Assembly: GCF_017313225.1 (NCBI RefSeq)
Contig: NZ_JAFLNE010000008.1
Coordinates: 61,971 to 125,970 of the forward strand
Length of the DNA: 64,000 bases
Reading direction: 5' to 3'
From: Allomuricauda sp. CAU 1633
GTDB lineage: Bacteria > Bacteroidota > Bacteroidia > Flavobacteriales > Flavobacteriaceae
The notes under the pieces were generated by a model that saw only the letters and a program-made list of their open reading frames with translations, was not told the origin of the DNA and did no database searches. The position numbers and the translations under genes are program-made. Shown here one piece after another: positions 1-8,056 of the stretch. How positions within the stretch are numbered: the first letter of the stretch is position 1; every line of letters begins with the position of its first letter.

Positions 1-2
1 CC

Positions 3-248
3 AAACTTTTTGAAAGTGAGCATAAATTCGAGAGTGGTTGTGGTTGGCCTTCTTTTGACCAAGCTGTGGAGGGTGCCATCGAATATATTCGAGATACATC
101 GCATGGTATGATTAGAACCGAAACGGTCTGTGCCAACTGCGGAAGCCACTTGGGTCACGTTTTTAATGATGGTCCCAGAGAAACTACCGGGCAACGCTAT
201 TGCATCAACTCGGTGAGTATTGGCTTTGATCCTTCGGATAACGAATGA
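3..248 (+). CDS. msrB: Peptide-methionine (R)-S-oxide reductase MsrB, C-terminal part
   Basis: Reduces the R-epimer of methionine sulfoxide in oxidised proteins, at the expense of thioredoxin. The open frame runs in from the left edge without a start, so only about 81 C-terminal residues are present. Visible signatures are SGCGWPSF (resolving-cysteine region), the second zinc-binding pair CANC followed by [12 protein letters not shown], and RYCINSVS, which holds the catalytic cysteine. The first zinc CxxC pair must lie left of the window. The stop overlaps the next gene's start by four bases (ATGA), which suggests translational coupling. The family call is secure; only the N-terminus is unseen. 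Confidence 0.96.
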   Translation, partial: KLFESEHKFESGCGWPSFDQAVEGAIEYIRDTSHGMIRTETVCANCGSHLGHVFNDGPRETTGQRYCINSVSIGFDPSDNE

Positions 249-787
249 ATTTTCAAGAAAACTATCTTTCCAGCGTCATTTTTGAGTTCCATCGGTATAA
301 AACCATGGGTGACAAAACCTTTGTACAACTTACGGATGAGGATATCCTTTGGATCCATTCAGCAACGGATAATTCCATCGCCATCATTGTAAAACACATG
401 GCTGGTAATATGCTGAGCCGGTGGACCAATTTTTTAATTGAAGATGGTGAAAAACCTTGGCGCGAACGGGAAATAGAATTTGAAGCCACTTATACCTCCA
501 AAAATGAAATGTTAGAAGCTTGGGAGAAGGGCTGGAACTGTCTGTTTGATGCCCTTGAAGAAATGAAAACCTTGGATTTTGACACCAAAATCAAAATAAG
601 AAAGGAAGAACATACTCTTGTGGAGGCCGTGAACCGGCAACTCGCCCATTATTCCAGTCATGTTGGGCAAATTGTCCTTCTTGGAAAAATGATAAAAGGC
701 TCACAATGGAAATCACTTTCCATCCCAAAAGGAGGCTCCGATGCCTTCAACAAAAGGATGTTTGGTAAAAGCCATGGTCCATTTTAA
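245..787 (+). CDS. DinB-like / DUF1572 family protein
   Basis: A 180-residue four-helix-bundle protein of the DinB/YfiT superfamily, DUF1572 branch. The three histidines expected to bind a metal are in place: H51 in KHMAGNM, and H135 and H139 in HYSSH near the C-terminus, followed by the typical GQIVLLGKM. The superfamily includes thiol-dependent S-transferases, but the substrate of this branch is not established. It overlaps msrB by ATGA, so it probably shares its transcript; a redox or thiol role would fit that context but is inference. The C-terminal [13 protein letters not shown] stretch is typical of this DUF. Confidence 0.85.
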   Translation: MNFQENYLSSVIFEFHRYKTMGDKTFVQLTDEDILWIHSATDNSIAIIVKHMAGNMLSRWTNFLIEDGEKPWREREIEFEATYTSKNEMLEAWEKGWNCLFDALEEMKTLDFDTKIKIRKEEHTLVEAVNRQLAHYSSHVGQIVLLGKMIKGSQWKSLSIPKGGSDAFNKRMFGKSHGPF

Positions 788-806
788 GGCGTGAGCATAT
801 TCATAA

Positions 807-948
807 CGTCAATTCGAGTGATTTTGAGTGGTTACTAAGCTTGCCGAAGTAGAATAAAAAATTGTATCGAGAATACGTTATGAAATAAATTCTTGTTTTC
901 GATACAAATTTTATTCGTTTCACTCCATAAAATTCACTCAAACTGACG
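807..948. repeat. 142-bp palindromic intergenic element (REP/MITE-like)
   Basis: The intergenic stretch 788-1114 holds a large imperfect palindrome. The outer ends CGTCAATTCGAGTG (807-820) and CACTCAAACTGACG (935-948) are inverted repeats matching at 12 of 14 positions. A nested pair, GAATAAAAAATTGTATCGAG (852-871) and the segment 897-915 reading TCGATACAAATTTTATTCG, extends the symmetry inward. There is no credible reading frame. I saw no second copy by eye in this window. The form suggests a REP-like or MITE-like element common to flavobacterial intergenic DNA, which is inference. Confidence 0.7.
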
Positions 949-1028
949 AATTTTTTCAAAATGTACAATGGGCACGGGAACAATAAAATCTGATTTCACA
1001 AACAAAGTCATTTTTGATTTTCCCACAC

Positions 1029-1060
1029 TTGGGATTTGGGGATTGAATTCCGTACTTTTG
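1029..1060 (+). promoter_or_regulatory. Predicted lpdA promoter
   Basis: TTG at 1029-1031 and TACTTTTG at 1053-1060 are 21 bp apart and match the Bacteroidota consensus (TTG, 17-23 bp, TAnnTTTG). The box lies 54 bp before the lpdA start. A short stem, CCTGCC (1063-1068) with GGCAGG (1077-1082), would sit at the 5' end of the leader. Confidence 0.6.
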
Positions 1061-1114
1061 CACCTGCCCGCTCTAAGGCAGGCTTCAAATCTAACAACAT
1101 AAAATCAAGATCTA

Positions 1115-2506
1115 ATGAGCAAGTTCGATGTAATTGTTTTGGGCAGTGGTCCCGGTGGATATGTAACCGCTATCAGAGCCTCACAACTTGGATTTAAAAC
1201 AGCCCTTGTTGAAAAGGAAAGTTTAGGTGGTGTTTGTCTCAATTGGGGATGTATCCCTACCAAAGCTCTATTGAAATCCGCTCAGGTTTTTGAATATTTG
1301 AAGCATGCCGAAGATTATGGATTGAGTGCCAAAAAAGTGGAACACGATTTTGGTGCTGTTGTGAACAGAAGTCGTGGTGTTGCGGAAGGAATGAGCAAAG
1401 GTGTTCAGTTCCTAATGAAAAAGAACAAAATTGAGGTTCTCAATGGTTTTGGAAAAGTGCAGCCCGGAAAAAAAGTTTTGGTAAAAGGTGAGCATGGAGA
1501 TACGGCCGAGTATACGGCTGACCATATCATCATAGCTACTGGAGCACGAAGTCGAGAATTGCCCAGCTTACCCCAAGATGGGAAGAAAGTAATCGGGTAT
1601 CGTGAGGCCATGTCCCTTGAAAAACAACCCAAGAAAATGATTGTGGTGGGTAGTGGTGCCATCGGTATCGAGTTTGCCTATTTCTACAATTCCATGGGAA
1701 CCGAAGTGACCGTAGTTGAATTTATGCCCAATATTGTTCCTGTTGAGGACGAGGACGTATCCAAGCAATTGGAGCGCAGCTTCAAAAAGGCTGGGGTAAA
1801 AATCATGACTTCTGCCGAGGTTACCAAAGTGAATACTTCCGGTGATGGAGTTAAGGCAACCGTTAAAACCTCAAAAGGGGAAGAAGTATTGGAAGCAGAT
1901 ATCGTACTTTCTGCAGTGGGTATCAAAACCAATATTGAAAACATTGGATTGGAAGATGTGGGTATTGCCGTGGACCGAGATAAAATCTTGGTAAACGATT
2001 ATTACCAGACCAATATTCCTGGCTACTATGCTATTGGTGATGTTACTCCGGGCCAAGCATTGGCGCACGTTGCTTCCGCTGAAGGTATTTTGTGTGTTGA
2101 AAAAATTGCGGGTATGCATGTGGAACCGCTGGATTATGGTAACATTCCCGGATGTACCTACTGTGTTCCCGAAGTGGCTTCCGTCGGATTGACCGAAAAA
2201 CAAGCCAAAGAAAAAGGATACGAACTCAAAATTGGCAAGTTCCCATTCTCAGTGAGTGGAAAGGCCAAAGCTGCTGGAACCCCTGACGGTTTTGTAAAAG
2301 TCATTTTTGATGCCAAATACGGTGAGTGGCTGGGGTGCCATATGATTGGTGTTGGTGTTACGGATATGATCGCCGAAGCCGTAGTGGCCCGCAAACTGGA
2401 AACCACAGGTCATGAAGTGTTAAAGGCCGTTCACCCCCACCCTACCATGAGTGAAGCAGTTATGGAGGCGGTAGCAGCTGCTTATGATGAAGTAATCCAC
2501 CTATAA
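1115..2506 (+). CDS. lpdA: Dihydrolipoyl dehydrogenase (E3)
   Basis: A 463-residue flavoprotein that reoxidises dihydrolipoamide in the pyruvate and 2-oxoglutarate dehydrogenase complexes and the glycine cleavage system, giving NADH. The N-terminal FAD-binding motif GSGPGG is at residues 10-15. The redox-active disulfide is C41/C46 in GGVCLNWGCIPTK, the NAD motif GSGAIG is at 179-184, and the catalytic His-Glu pair H442/E447 is in HPHPTMSE at the dimer interface. Length is standard for the family. It stands alone here, away from E1 and E2 genes, with its own promoter. No Shine-Dalgarno sequence precedes the ATG, as is usual in this phylum. Confidence 0.98.
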   Translation: MSKFDVIVLGSGPGGYVTAIRASQLGFKTALVEKESLGGVCLNWGCIPTKALLKSAQVFEYLKHAEDYGLSAKKVEHDFGAVVNRSRGVAEGMSKGVQFLMKKNKIEVLNGFGKVQPGKKVLVKGEHGDTAEYTADHIIIATGARSRELPSLPQDGKKVIGYREAMSLEKQPKKMIVVGSGAIGIEFAYFYNSMGTEVTVVEFMPNIVPVEDEDVSKQLERSFKKAGVKIMTSAEVTKVNTSGDGVKATVKTSKGEEVLEADIVLSAVGIKTNIENIGLEDVGIAVDRDKILVNDYYQTNIPGYYAIGDVTPGQALAHVASAEGILCVEKIAGMHVEPLDYGNIPGCTYCVPEVASVGLTEKQAKEKGYELKIGKFPFSVSGKAKAAGTPDGFVKVIFDAKYGEWLGCHMIGVGVTDMIAEAVVARKLETTGHEVLKAVHPHPTMSEAVMEAVAAAYDEVIHL

Positions 2507-2513
2507 GCCAACT

Positions 2514-2795
2514 ATGCTGAAACTTTTTAGGGCCACTGCCATTCTAGAAGGAATTTCCTATCTGTTATTGTTTGGTATGACCATGCCGTTAAAACATTGG
2601 GCGGATATTCCAGAACCAAACCAAGTGGTTGGAATGGCCCATGGCATTCTTTTTATTCTTTATGTAGTGGTGGCCGTGGTATTCTGTTGGGAACGTAAAT
2701 GGAGCATTAAAAGGTTTGTGATTCTTTTTGTGGCTTCACTTTTACCCTTCGGGACGTTTTATGCGGATAAAAAATACCTTAGTTCCCTAGCCTAA
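2514..2795 (+). CDS. DUF3817 small membrane protein
   Basis: A 93-residue protein with three predicted membrane segments (about residues 12-24, 38-60 and 68-82). The FRATAILEGISYLLLFG opening and the later GMAHGILF are typical of DUF3817. Function is unknown. It starts seven bases after the lpdA stop and so is probably co-transcribed. Its last nine bases overlap the convergent aroQ stop. The short basic segment ERKWSIKR would lie in a loop between helices two and three. Confidence 0.85.
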   Translation: MLKLFRATAILEGISYLLLFGMTMPLKHWADIPEPNQVVGMAHGILFILYVVVAVVFCWERKWSIKRFVILFVASLLPFGTFYADKKYLSSLA

Positions 2796-3203
2796 AAAAC
2801 TTTGGATGGCCAAATCATAGCTTTGTAACCCAAAGCCCAAAATGACTCCTTTGGCCCCTGAGGATATGTAAGAGACATGTCTGAACTCTTCCCGTTTGTG
2901 TGTATTTGAAATATGTACCTCAACTACGGGTGTGGTCACGGCTTTTACGGCATCTCCAATCCCAATCGAAGTATGTGTGTAAGATGCAGCGTTCAAGACT
3001 ATCCCATCATAATCAAAACCAACTTCTTGAATCTTTTGAATAAGCTCCCCTTCTATGTTGGATTGAAAGTATTCCAGTTCCACCTGGGGAAATTTCTGCT
3101 GTAACTGTTTAAAATAGTCTTTAAAAGTGGTGTTTCCGTATACTTCGGGTTCCCGTTTGCCCAATAGGTTTAAATTGGGGCCATTGATGATCATTAGTTT
3201 CAT
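2787..3203 (-). CDS. aroQ: Type II 3-dehydroquinate dehydratase
   Basis: Catalyses the third step of the shikimate pathway, converting 3-dehydroquinate to 3-dehydroshikimate by anti-elimination. The protein has 138 residues, normal for the dodecameric type II enzyme. The opening INGPNLNLLGKREPEVYG carries catalytic R17 and Y22. Substrate-binding segments NAASYTHTS (71-79) and EVHISNTHKREEFR (H97, R104) follow. Type II enzymes usually read NPGAYTHTS, so the NAAS form is a local variant. Upstream is TATTTTTA then GCCCC and the ATG, which would leave almost no leader. In many Flavobacteriia aroQ neighbours xerD; here three barrel genes lie between them. Confidence 0.97.
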   Translation of the reverse strand: MKLMIINGPNLNLLGKREPEVYGNTTFKDYFKQLQQKFPQVELEYFQSNIEGELIQKIQEVGFDYDGIVLNAASYTHTSIGIGDAVKAVTTPVVEVHISNTHKREEFRHVSYISSGAKGVILGFGLQSYDLAIQSFLG

Positions 3204-3226
3204 GGGGCTAAAAATACAACAAAAAG

Positions 3227-3252
3227 AAAAGGACAGGATATCCCGCCCTTTT
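3227..3252 (-). terminator. Terminator between barrel gene and aroQ
   Basis: Read on the minus strand, AAAAGG-GCG-GG, a loop AUAU, and CC-UGU-CCUUUU form an 11-bp stem containing two G-U pairs, followed by a U-rich tail. It lies 23 bp after the stop of the upstream barrel gene and before aroQ, so it probably separates the two transcripts. On the plus strand the wobble positions become A-C mismatches, so the structure favours the minus strand. Confidence 0.6.
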
Positions 3253-3274
3253 TATAATACATATTTCTTATTTA

Positions 3275-3733
3275 TCAATTAAAAGCAAATTGAAGGCCAA
3301 GCCCTAAGGCTCCAACTTCATTATCCCCATTGCTCAACACAATGGCCGGTCTCCAATCAATATTTATTATGAAGGGAACATCTTTAATTTTATAATCAAG
3401 TCCCAAATGGGGCCTTAATGCAAAAGTGTTTTCGCCTCCATTCCAAAGTACGATACTTGGGCCTGTACCAACATACCATCTGAGTCCCTTAGTTCCAAAG
3501 AATTCGTTATGATAAGAGTATAGAGCTGTTAATATAGTACCGCGACCATCAAACCCTACATCAGCTTGTACTGCATGTTTGCTGCTAAAAAAATACTTAC
3601 CTGTAGCCTCTATAAAAGTAGCATAACTTATAGCATCGACACCTACTCCAAGTGCTGCACTATAATTGGTTTGGGCTTTTACCGCTAAGGAGAAAAATAC
3701 AAGAATAACAAATACAATCAATGTCTTTTTCAT
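3275..3733 (-). CDS. Small outer-membrane barrel-like protein, tandem paralogue 1
   Basis: A 152-residue secreted protein with a signal peptide ending VKAQ. The mature part has alternating hydrophobic and polar segments and a terminal aromatic residue pattern (LGLQFAFN), as expected for an eight-stranded barrel. It resembles the next gene (3808-4269) at roughly half its positions, including SYH, GPSI, GGENTFALRPHLGLDYKI and DWRPAIVLS, so the two arose by tandem duplication. I cannot assign a substrate or function. The pair is separated by only 74 bp and is probably co-transcribed from upstream of the second copy. Confidence 0.75.
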   Translation of the reverse strand: MKKTLIVFVILVFFSLAVKAQTNYSAALGVGVDAISYATFIEATGKYFFSSKHAVQADVGFDGRGTILTALYSYHNEFFGTKGLRWYVGTGPSIVLWNGGENTFALRPHLGLDYKIKDVPFIINIDWRPAIVLSNGDNEVGALGLGLQFAFN

Positions 3734-3807
3734 TATACATTTTATTAATTGAAAAGAATAAACAAGACCGAGATAAACTTGGTCTATAAATATTGTATTT
3801 GATTCAG

Positions 3808-4269
3808 TTAATTAAAGGCAAACTGAAGGCCAAAAGCAAACGCCCCTATTTCGTTATCAGCATCCTCACTAAGAACAATGGCGGGTCTCCAATCAAAATT
3901 AAGCACAATGGGCACACCGTTTATCTTAAAATCAAGTCCTAAATGGGGACGAAGTGCAAAAATGTTTTCTCCTCCATCAAACAAAAAAATACTGGGCCCT
4001 GCTCCCGCGTACCACCGGAAACCACTACCCGGCGTAAACTTTTTGTGATAAGAATACAATGCTGTGATTGCGGTAACGCCATCTTCAAAACCCAAATCTG
4101 CTTGCCCAACATGGTTATCCGTAAAAAAGTACTTCCCAGTAACTCCGACCAAGGTAGCTTCATCAAAGGCTTCAACGCCCAATCCGAGTGCGGCCTTGTA
4201 GTTGGTTTGGGCCTTAAGGGACACGGAACACAGAAGAACAAGCATAAAAACAAATAGTAATTTTTTCAT
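3808..4269 (-). CDS. Small outer-membrane barrel-like protein, tandem paralogue 2
   Basis: A 153-residue paralogue of the neighbouring gene at 3275-3733, with the same signal peptide layout (ending LKAQTNY) and the same conserved blocks TGKYFF, ITALYSYH, FRWYAGAGPSIFL, GGENIFALRPHLGLD and DWRPAIVLS. The last strand, FAFGLQFAFN, ends in a phenylalanine-rich motif typical of outer-membrane barrels. It is the upstream member of the pair. The 136 bp before it (4270-4405) contain no clear promoter box that I would defend. Function unknown. Confidence 0.75.
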   Translation of the reverse strand: MKKLLFVFMLVLLCSVSLKAQTNYKAALGLGVEAFDEATLVGVTGKYFFTDNHVGQADLGFEDGVTAITALYSYHKKFTPGSGFRWYAGAGPSIFLFDGGENIFALRPHLGLDFKINGVPIVLNFDWRPAIVLSEDADNEIGAFAFGLQFAFN

Positions 4270-4405
4270 TTCTAAGTATTTATTGGTTAATATTCATGAT
4301 CTAAAACTGCTTGTAAGATTTGGGGTTATGAACAGTTTATTTATTTTCTCATAATTCAAATTTTATATTCTAGATTTTTTTTCTCCAAAGCCTTGGGTTA
4401 TCCTA

Positions 4406-4927
4406 TCAGAACAAAAACAAAATTCCCAGGGTTGCAATTGAAAAACTCCCATCATTGCTAATATTGACGTAGGAGACGTTCAATTCTGTATTTCCGGTAA
4501 TGTTGTACCCAATTATGGGCCTGAGGTAAAACCCTCCTTCATTGCCTTCATTTATTCCAACAGCATAACCCGCATCGGCCCCAAACTTGAAATCATACGT
4601 TGGGTACAACCGAATAGAGGCTGCTGCCGGCAAAAATTGAATGTCCTCAAACTCAGTTTCTACAGAAACTCCACCTCCTGAAAGGGTCGTGGTGTCCCCA
4701 AAAGCATGGATGAACCCGGTTGCGAAACCTACATCCAACAATTCAGAGGCGCCAATATGGTAGGCTATATCCAAACCAAGGCTAAAACTGGAAACATCTC
4801 CGGCATCTCCCACAGGAAGACCTGCATTTAACCCGGCTTTAAAATTAGTACGGTCCACATATTGGGCCATTGATGAAAAACTAAAGGTCACCATTGCTAT
4901 GACCACCAATAAAAATGTCTTGTTCAT
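4406..4927 (-). CDS. Outer-membrane beta-barrel protein
   Basis: A 173-residue secreted protein with a signal peptide (residues 1-21, ending SMAQ) and an alternating strand pattern ending SIATLGILFLF. Segments such as FKAGLNAGLPVGDAGD and FKFGADAGYAVGI are typical of the OmpA-like or PorT-like small barrels common in Bacteroidota. It is more distant from the tandem pair than they are from each other. It is divergent from xerD across 202 bp that include a spaced TTGACCAA repeat. No specific function can be given. Confidence 0.75.
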   Translation of the reverse strand: MNKTFLLVVIAMVTFSFSSMAQYVDRTNFKAGLNAGLPVGDAGDVSSFSLGLDIAYHIGASELLDVGFATGFIHAFGDTTTLSGGGVSVETEFEDIQFLPAAASIRLYPTYDFKFGADAGYAVGINEGNEGGFYLRPIIGYNITGNTELNVSYVNISNDGSFSIATLGILFLF

Positions 4928-5049
4928 AATGTTAAAATTTGCTAAACACTTAAACGGGTCAACAATGGATATAGTATTTGCAACTATTAAAACCTACTTT
5001 TAAACAAGTGACGAATGTATTCAAACCGTTCTTCCATTTCCTGCATAAA

Positions 5050-5078
5050 TTGACCAAAAAGGCATATCAGTTGACCAA
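5050..5078. promoter_or_regulatory. Direct repeat TTGACCAA with 21-bp period
   Basis: TTGACCAA occurs at 5050-5057 and again at 5071-5078, exactly two helical turns apart. Flanking bases also agree in part (AT-A- before each copy). It sits between the divergent barrel gene (start 4927) and xerD (start 5130). The geometry resembles sites of LytTR-type response regulators, which bind direct repeats 21-22 bp apart. No such regulator is encoded in the window. Confidence 0.4.
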
Positions 5079-5129
5079 TCGTTGAAATAGCTTAAGGTCT
5101 TCAAAAATTATTGTAGCTATCTTTAAACC

Positions 5130-6026
5130 ATGAACTGGAACCAAGCCTTGCAGGATTATAAAACCTATTTGAAGATTGAACGGGGGCTCAGTTCAAATTC
5201 CATTTCCAATTATGGCTTGGATCTCCAAAAGTTGATGGATTATCTTAGTGAACACGACATTCCTGAATCTCCAATACAAATTGATCAGGAAACGGTTCAG
5301 CAGTTCATTTATGATGTGGCCAAAACCGTAAATCCAAGGTCTCAGGCTCGCATTATTTCTGGCTTAAAAGGGTTTTTCAACTATTTGGTCTTTGAGGATT
5401 ACCGCCCAGACAATCCCATGGATTTGATAGAGACCCCAAAAATTGGCAGAAAGTTGCCTGATACGTTGTCTGTTGATGAAATTAATGTTCTCATTTTGGC
5501 CATAGACCTCTCCAAACCCGAAGGGGAACGGAATCGAGCCATTTTGGAAACTTTGTACGGCTGCGGACTCCGGGTTTCTGAATTGGTGAATCTGAAACTC
5601 TCGGACCTCTATTTTGATGAGGATTTTATAAAGGTCACCGGAAAAGGAAATAAGCAACGCTTTGTGCCCATCAGTGATATCAACCAGAAATACATCAACA
5701 TCTACCGCTATGAGGTTAGGGTACATTTGCCCATTCAAAAGGAGCATGAAGATTTTGTTTTTTTAAACCGAAGGGGGAAACAGCTCACCCGGGCCATGAT
5801 TTTTACCATCATTAAACGATTGGCTGAAGATGTTGGACTGAAAAAAAGTATCAGTCCCCATACCTTTCGGCATTCCTTTGCTACGCATCTTTTGGAAAAT
5901 GGAGCAGATTTAAGGGCTATTCAACAGATGCTTGGACATGAAAGTATTACCACCACTGAGGTATATATGCATGTAAACCGCAAGCATTTGGCAAAGGTTT
6001 TGAACGAATTTCATCCTAGGAAATAA
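5130..6026 (+). CDS. xerD: Tyrosine recombinase XerD
   Basis: A 298-residue site-specific recombinase that with a partner resolves chromosome dimers at dif during division. The N-terminal SAM-like core-binding domain covers about residues 1-90 and the catalytic domain 105-298. All catalytic residues are present: R148 (GCGLRVSEL), K172 (TGKGNK), H244 and R247 (SPHTFRHSF), H270 (MLGHESI) and nucleophile Y279 (VYMHV). Length and motifs fit the housekeeping enzyme rather than a phage integrase, and no att-like repeats or phage genes flank it. Bacteroidota often carry a single housekeeping Xer of this type, so XerC versus XerD naming is tentative. Confidence 0.93.
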   Translation: MNWNQALQDYKTYLKIERGLSSNSISNYGLDLQKLMDYLSEHDIPESPIQIDQETVQQFIYDVAKTVNPRSQARIISGLKGFFNYLVFEDYRPDNPMDLIETPKIGRKLPDTLSVDEINVLILAIDLSKPEGERNRAILETLYGCGLRVSELVNLKLSDLYFDEDFIKVTGKGNKQRFVPISDINQKYINIYRYEVRVHLPIQKEHEDFVFLNRRGKQLTRAMIFTIIKRLAEDVGLKKSISPHTFRHSFATHLLENGADLRAIQQMLGHESITTTEVYMHVNRKHLAKVLNEFHPRK

Positions 6027-6030
6027 AACC

Positions 6031-6546
6031 CTAGAATTTCAGTTTGGTGGCGAATTTTAATCTGGTTCTCGCACCCTCAAGCCCTATATCGTGAAATTTT
6101 GGGGTGCCTACAGGCTGAACGATTGTGGCTTCTATCATTATATTAGGTCGCACATCATGACCTACTCCATAAAAATAATCTTGTCTTGGTATAGGGTTTG
6201 GATATCCAAACCCATCATTCAACAAATCCCATTCCCATTGGTAGCCACCAAGAATATATGTTTTATTGTCCAAATATTGTTTCATCTGAAAAGGCACAAT
6301 AAATCTATCCGCAAAAAAAGTTCTGTAGTGTCTGCCTCCAATACTGAACTCAGTACTTTCGGTTAAAGGAAAATTTACCTTGAACAAGGCATAGTTGGAA
6401 AATCCATCAAAATCTGGATAATCAAATCCATCTATGTACAAAGGGGATTCTTTCGTAGGTTGAGGTTGCTTTGTGATTTGGGCATATCCCACATGCGCCA
6501 AAACCACCCACAAAATTAATGTGGAAGTGAAAACATGTTTTGACAT
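6031..6546 (-). CDS. Secreted protein of unknown function
   Basis: A 171-residue protein with a signal peptide ending GYAQ. The mature part is rich in aromatic residues and short strands (GFSNYALFKVNFPLTESTEF, GGRHYRTFFADRF), ends in KFATKLKF and is probably an outer-membrane or periplasmic beta protein. I do not recognise the family. It is convergent with xerD and the two stops are four bases apart. The 100 bp upstream (6547-6646) separate it from the NADH dehydrogenase on the same strand. Confidence 0.6.
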   Translation of the reverse strand: MSKHVFTSTLILWVVLAHVGYAQITKQPQPTKESPLYIDGFDYPDFDGFSNYALFKVNFPLTESTEFSIGGRHYRTFFADRFIVPFQMKQYLDNKTYILGGYQWEWDLLNDGFGYPNPIPRQDYFYGVGHDVRPNIMIEATIVQPVGTPKFHDIGLEGARTRLKFATKLKF

Positions 6547-6646
6547 GGATTGGAGTTTTTGTAAAAGTTACCACATCAATCTTGAAGAACGAGCAAGGTT
6601 GGCTAAAATTTAACCTTGGAAAATTTTAGGGATTCCTAAAAGTGGG

Positions 6647-7957
6647 TCAACTACCTTTTTTTAATTGATTTTTTAGTTCTTGATTCTGTTTTTTGTAGGG
6701 TCGAATAATTAAGCGTGCCTCACGGTCAAAACGAACGTAGTTGTACACCCAATTGATGAAGACCACTACCCTATTTCTAAAACCAATCAAGAAATACAGG
6801 TGTACAAACATCCACACGAACCAGGCAAACACACCTTGGAACTTCATCCTTTTCATATCTACCACAGCCTTGTTGCGACCCACAGTGGCCATACTCCCCT
6901 TATCTGTGTAGATAAAAGGTTTCATGGGTAAACCTTCCACCAAGCGCACCAAATTTTCACCGAGATTTCTACCCTGTTGAATGGCAGGTTGTGCCATCAT
7001 GGGATGTCCATGGGGAAAAGCCTCGGTTTCCATTTGGGCCACATCTCCAATGGCAAAAATTTCCGTAAATCCTTCCACTTGATGAAACCTGTTCACTTTC
7101 AACCGATTCCCTCTGCACAAAAATTCCTTGGCATCCAAACCTTTGATTCCAACGGCTTGGACTCCAGCAGCCCACACCAATGTGGCCGTATCAAAAACAG
7201 TTTTGGTATCCGTGGTAACATGCTTACCATCATAATCCAAAACCCTTATGTCCTTCCAGACATTTACCCCCAGTTCTTCCAAAAAACGTTCTGCTTTCTG
7301 GGAAGCCACTTCGCTCATGGCAGGAAGGATGCGGTCTCCGGCCTGTACTAGATTTATCTGGGCCCTGCGGGTATCCAAATCGGGATAATCCTTGGGCAAG
7401 ATTCCTTTTTTGATTTCAGCCAATGCTCCTGCCAACTCTACTCCGGTAGGCCCCCCGCCCACAATCACAAAATTCATCAATGCATCCCGTTCATGAAGGT
7501 CATCAGTAAGAAGTGCCTGTTCAAAATTTTCCAAAATAAGACTTCTCAGATTCAGGGACTGGGGAATGGTCTTCATGGCCATGCCTTTGGTCTCAATATT
7601 TTTATTTCCGAAGAAATTGGTCTCGGACCCAGCCGCCACTACCAAATAATCATAGGTAATGTCTCCAATATTAGTGTTTACTTGTTTTTTCTCGGTATCA
7701 ACACTTGTTACTTTCGCCAATCGGAAGAAAAAATTGGGGTATCCCTGAAGTACTTTCCGAATGGGATAGGCTATGGAATCCGGTTCCAATCCGCCTGTAG
7801 AAACTTGATACAACAAGGGCTGAAAATTGTGGTAATTGTGTTTGTCCAACAACACTACCTGCATTTCCTTTTTACTGAGTTTCTTGGCTAAGGCGATTCC
7901 TCCAAAACCACCTCCAATAATCACGACCCTTGGGTAACTTGATTGTGGAATATTCAT
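6647..7957 (-). CDS. Type II NADH dehydrogenase (NDH-2-like FAD oxidoreductase)
   Basis: A flavoprotein that passes electrons from NADH to quinone without pumping protons, on the inner face of the cytoplasmic membrane. From the start used here, FAD motif GGGFGG is at residues 15-20. A second nucleotide motif VGGGPTGVELAGALAE and the FAD-closing AIGDVA follow. The C-terminal region (FAWFVWMFVHLYFLIGFRNR) is the amphipathic membrane anchor typical of NDH-2. An ATG nine codons further upstream exists, but a TAATTTTG box at 7972-7979 would lie inside that extension, so the start at 7957 (giving MNIPQSSYPRV) is preferred; 7966 is also possible. Confidence 0.9.
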   Translation of the reverse strand: MNIPQSSYPRVVIIGGGFGGIALAKKLSKKEMQVVLLDKHNYHNFQPLLYQVSTGGLEPDSIAYPIRKVLQGYPNFFFRLAKVTSVDTEKKQVNTNIGDITYDYLVVAAGSETNFFGNKNIETKGMAMKTIPQSLNLRSLILENFEQALLTDDLHERDALMNFVIVGGGPTGVELAGALAEIKKGILPKDYPDLDTRRAQINLVQAGDRILPAMSEVASQKAERFLEELGVNVWKDIRVLDYDGKHVTTDTKTVFDTATLVWAAGVQAVGIKGLDAKEFLCRGNRLKVNRFHQVEGFTEIFAIGDVAQMETEAFPHGHPMMAQPAIQQGRNLGENLVRLVEGLPMKPFIYTDKGSMATVGRNKAVVDMKRMKFQGVFAWFVWMFVHLYFLIGFRNRVVVFINWVYNYVRFDREARLIIRPYKKQNQELKNQLKKGS

Positions 7958-7971
7958 GCTTGACATGTCCA

Positions 7972-7979
7972 CAAAATTA
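7972..7979 (-). promoter_or_regulatory. Predicted -7 box of NADH dehydrogenase gene
   Basis: Reads TAATTTTG on the minus strand, a perfect TAnnTTTG. Transcription would begin near 7967, which leaves a leader of ten bases or fewer and argues against the longer N-terminus starting at 7984. No good -33 TTG is visible. Confidence 0.4.
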
Positions 7980-8056
7980 AGCATTCCCCAATAGGCTTTA
8001 CCATTTTAAGGTGGGTTTTTTAGTATATTTAGCCCCTGACTCAAAAACTCCATACC

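Noticed and set aside
801..983. 60-codon minus-strand frame over the palindromic element
   Set aside because: It is produced by the repeat itself; it lacks any recognisable features and spans both arms of the palindrome.
5130..6026. xerD as a phage or island integrase
   Set aside because: Length and motifs fit the housekeeping recombinase, and there are no phage genes, tRNA target or attachment repeats nearby.
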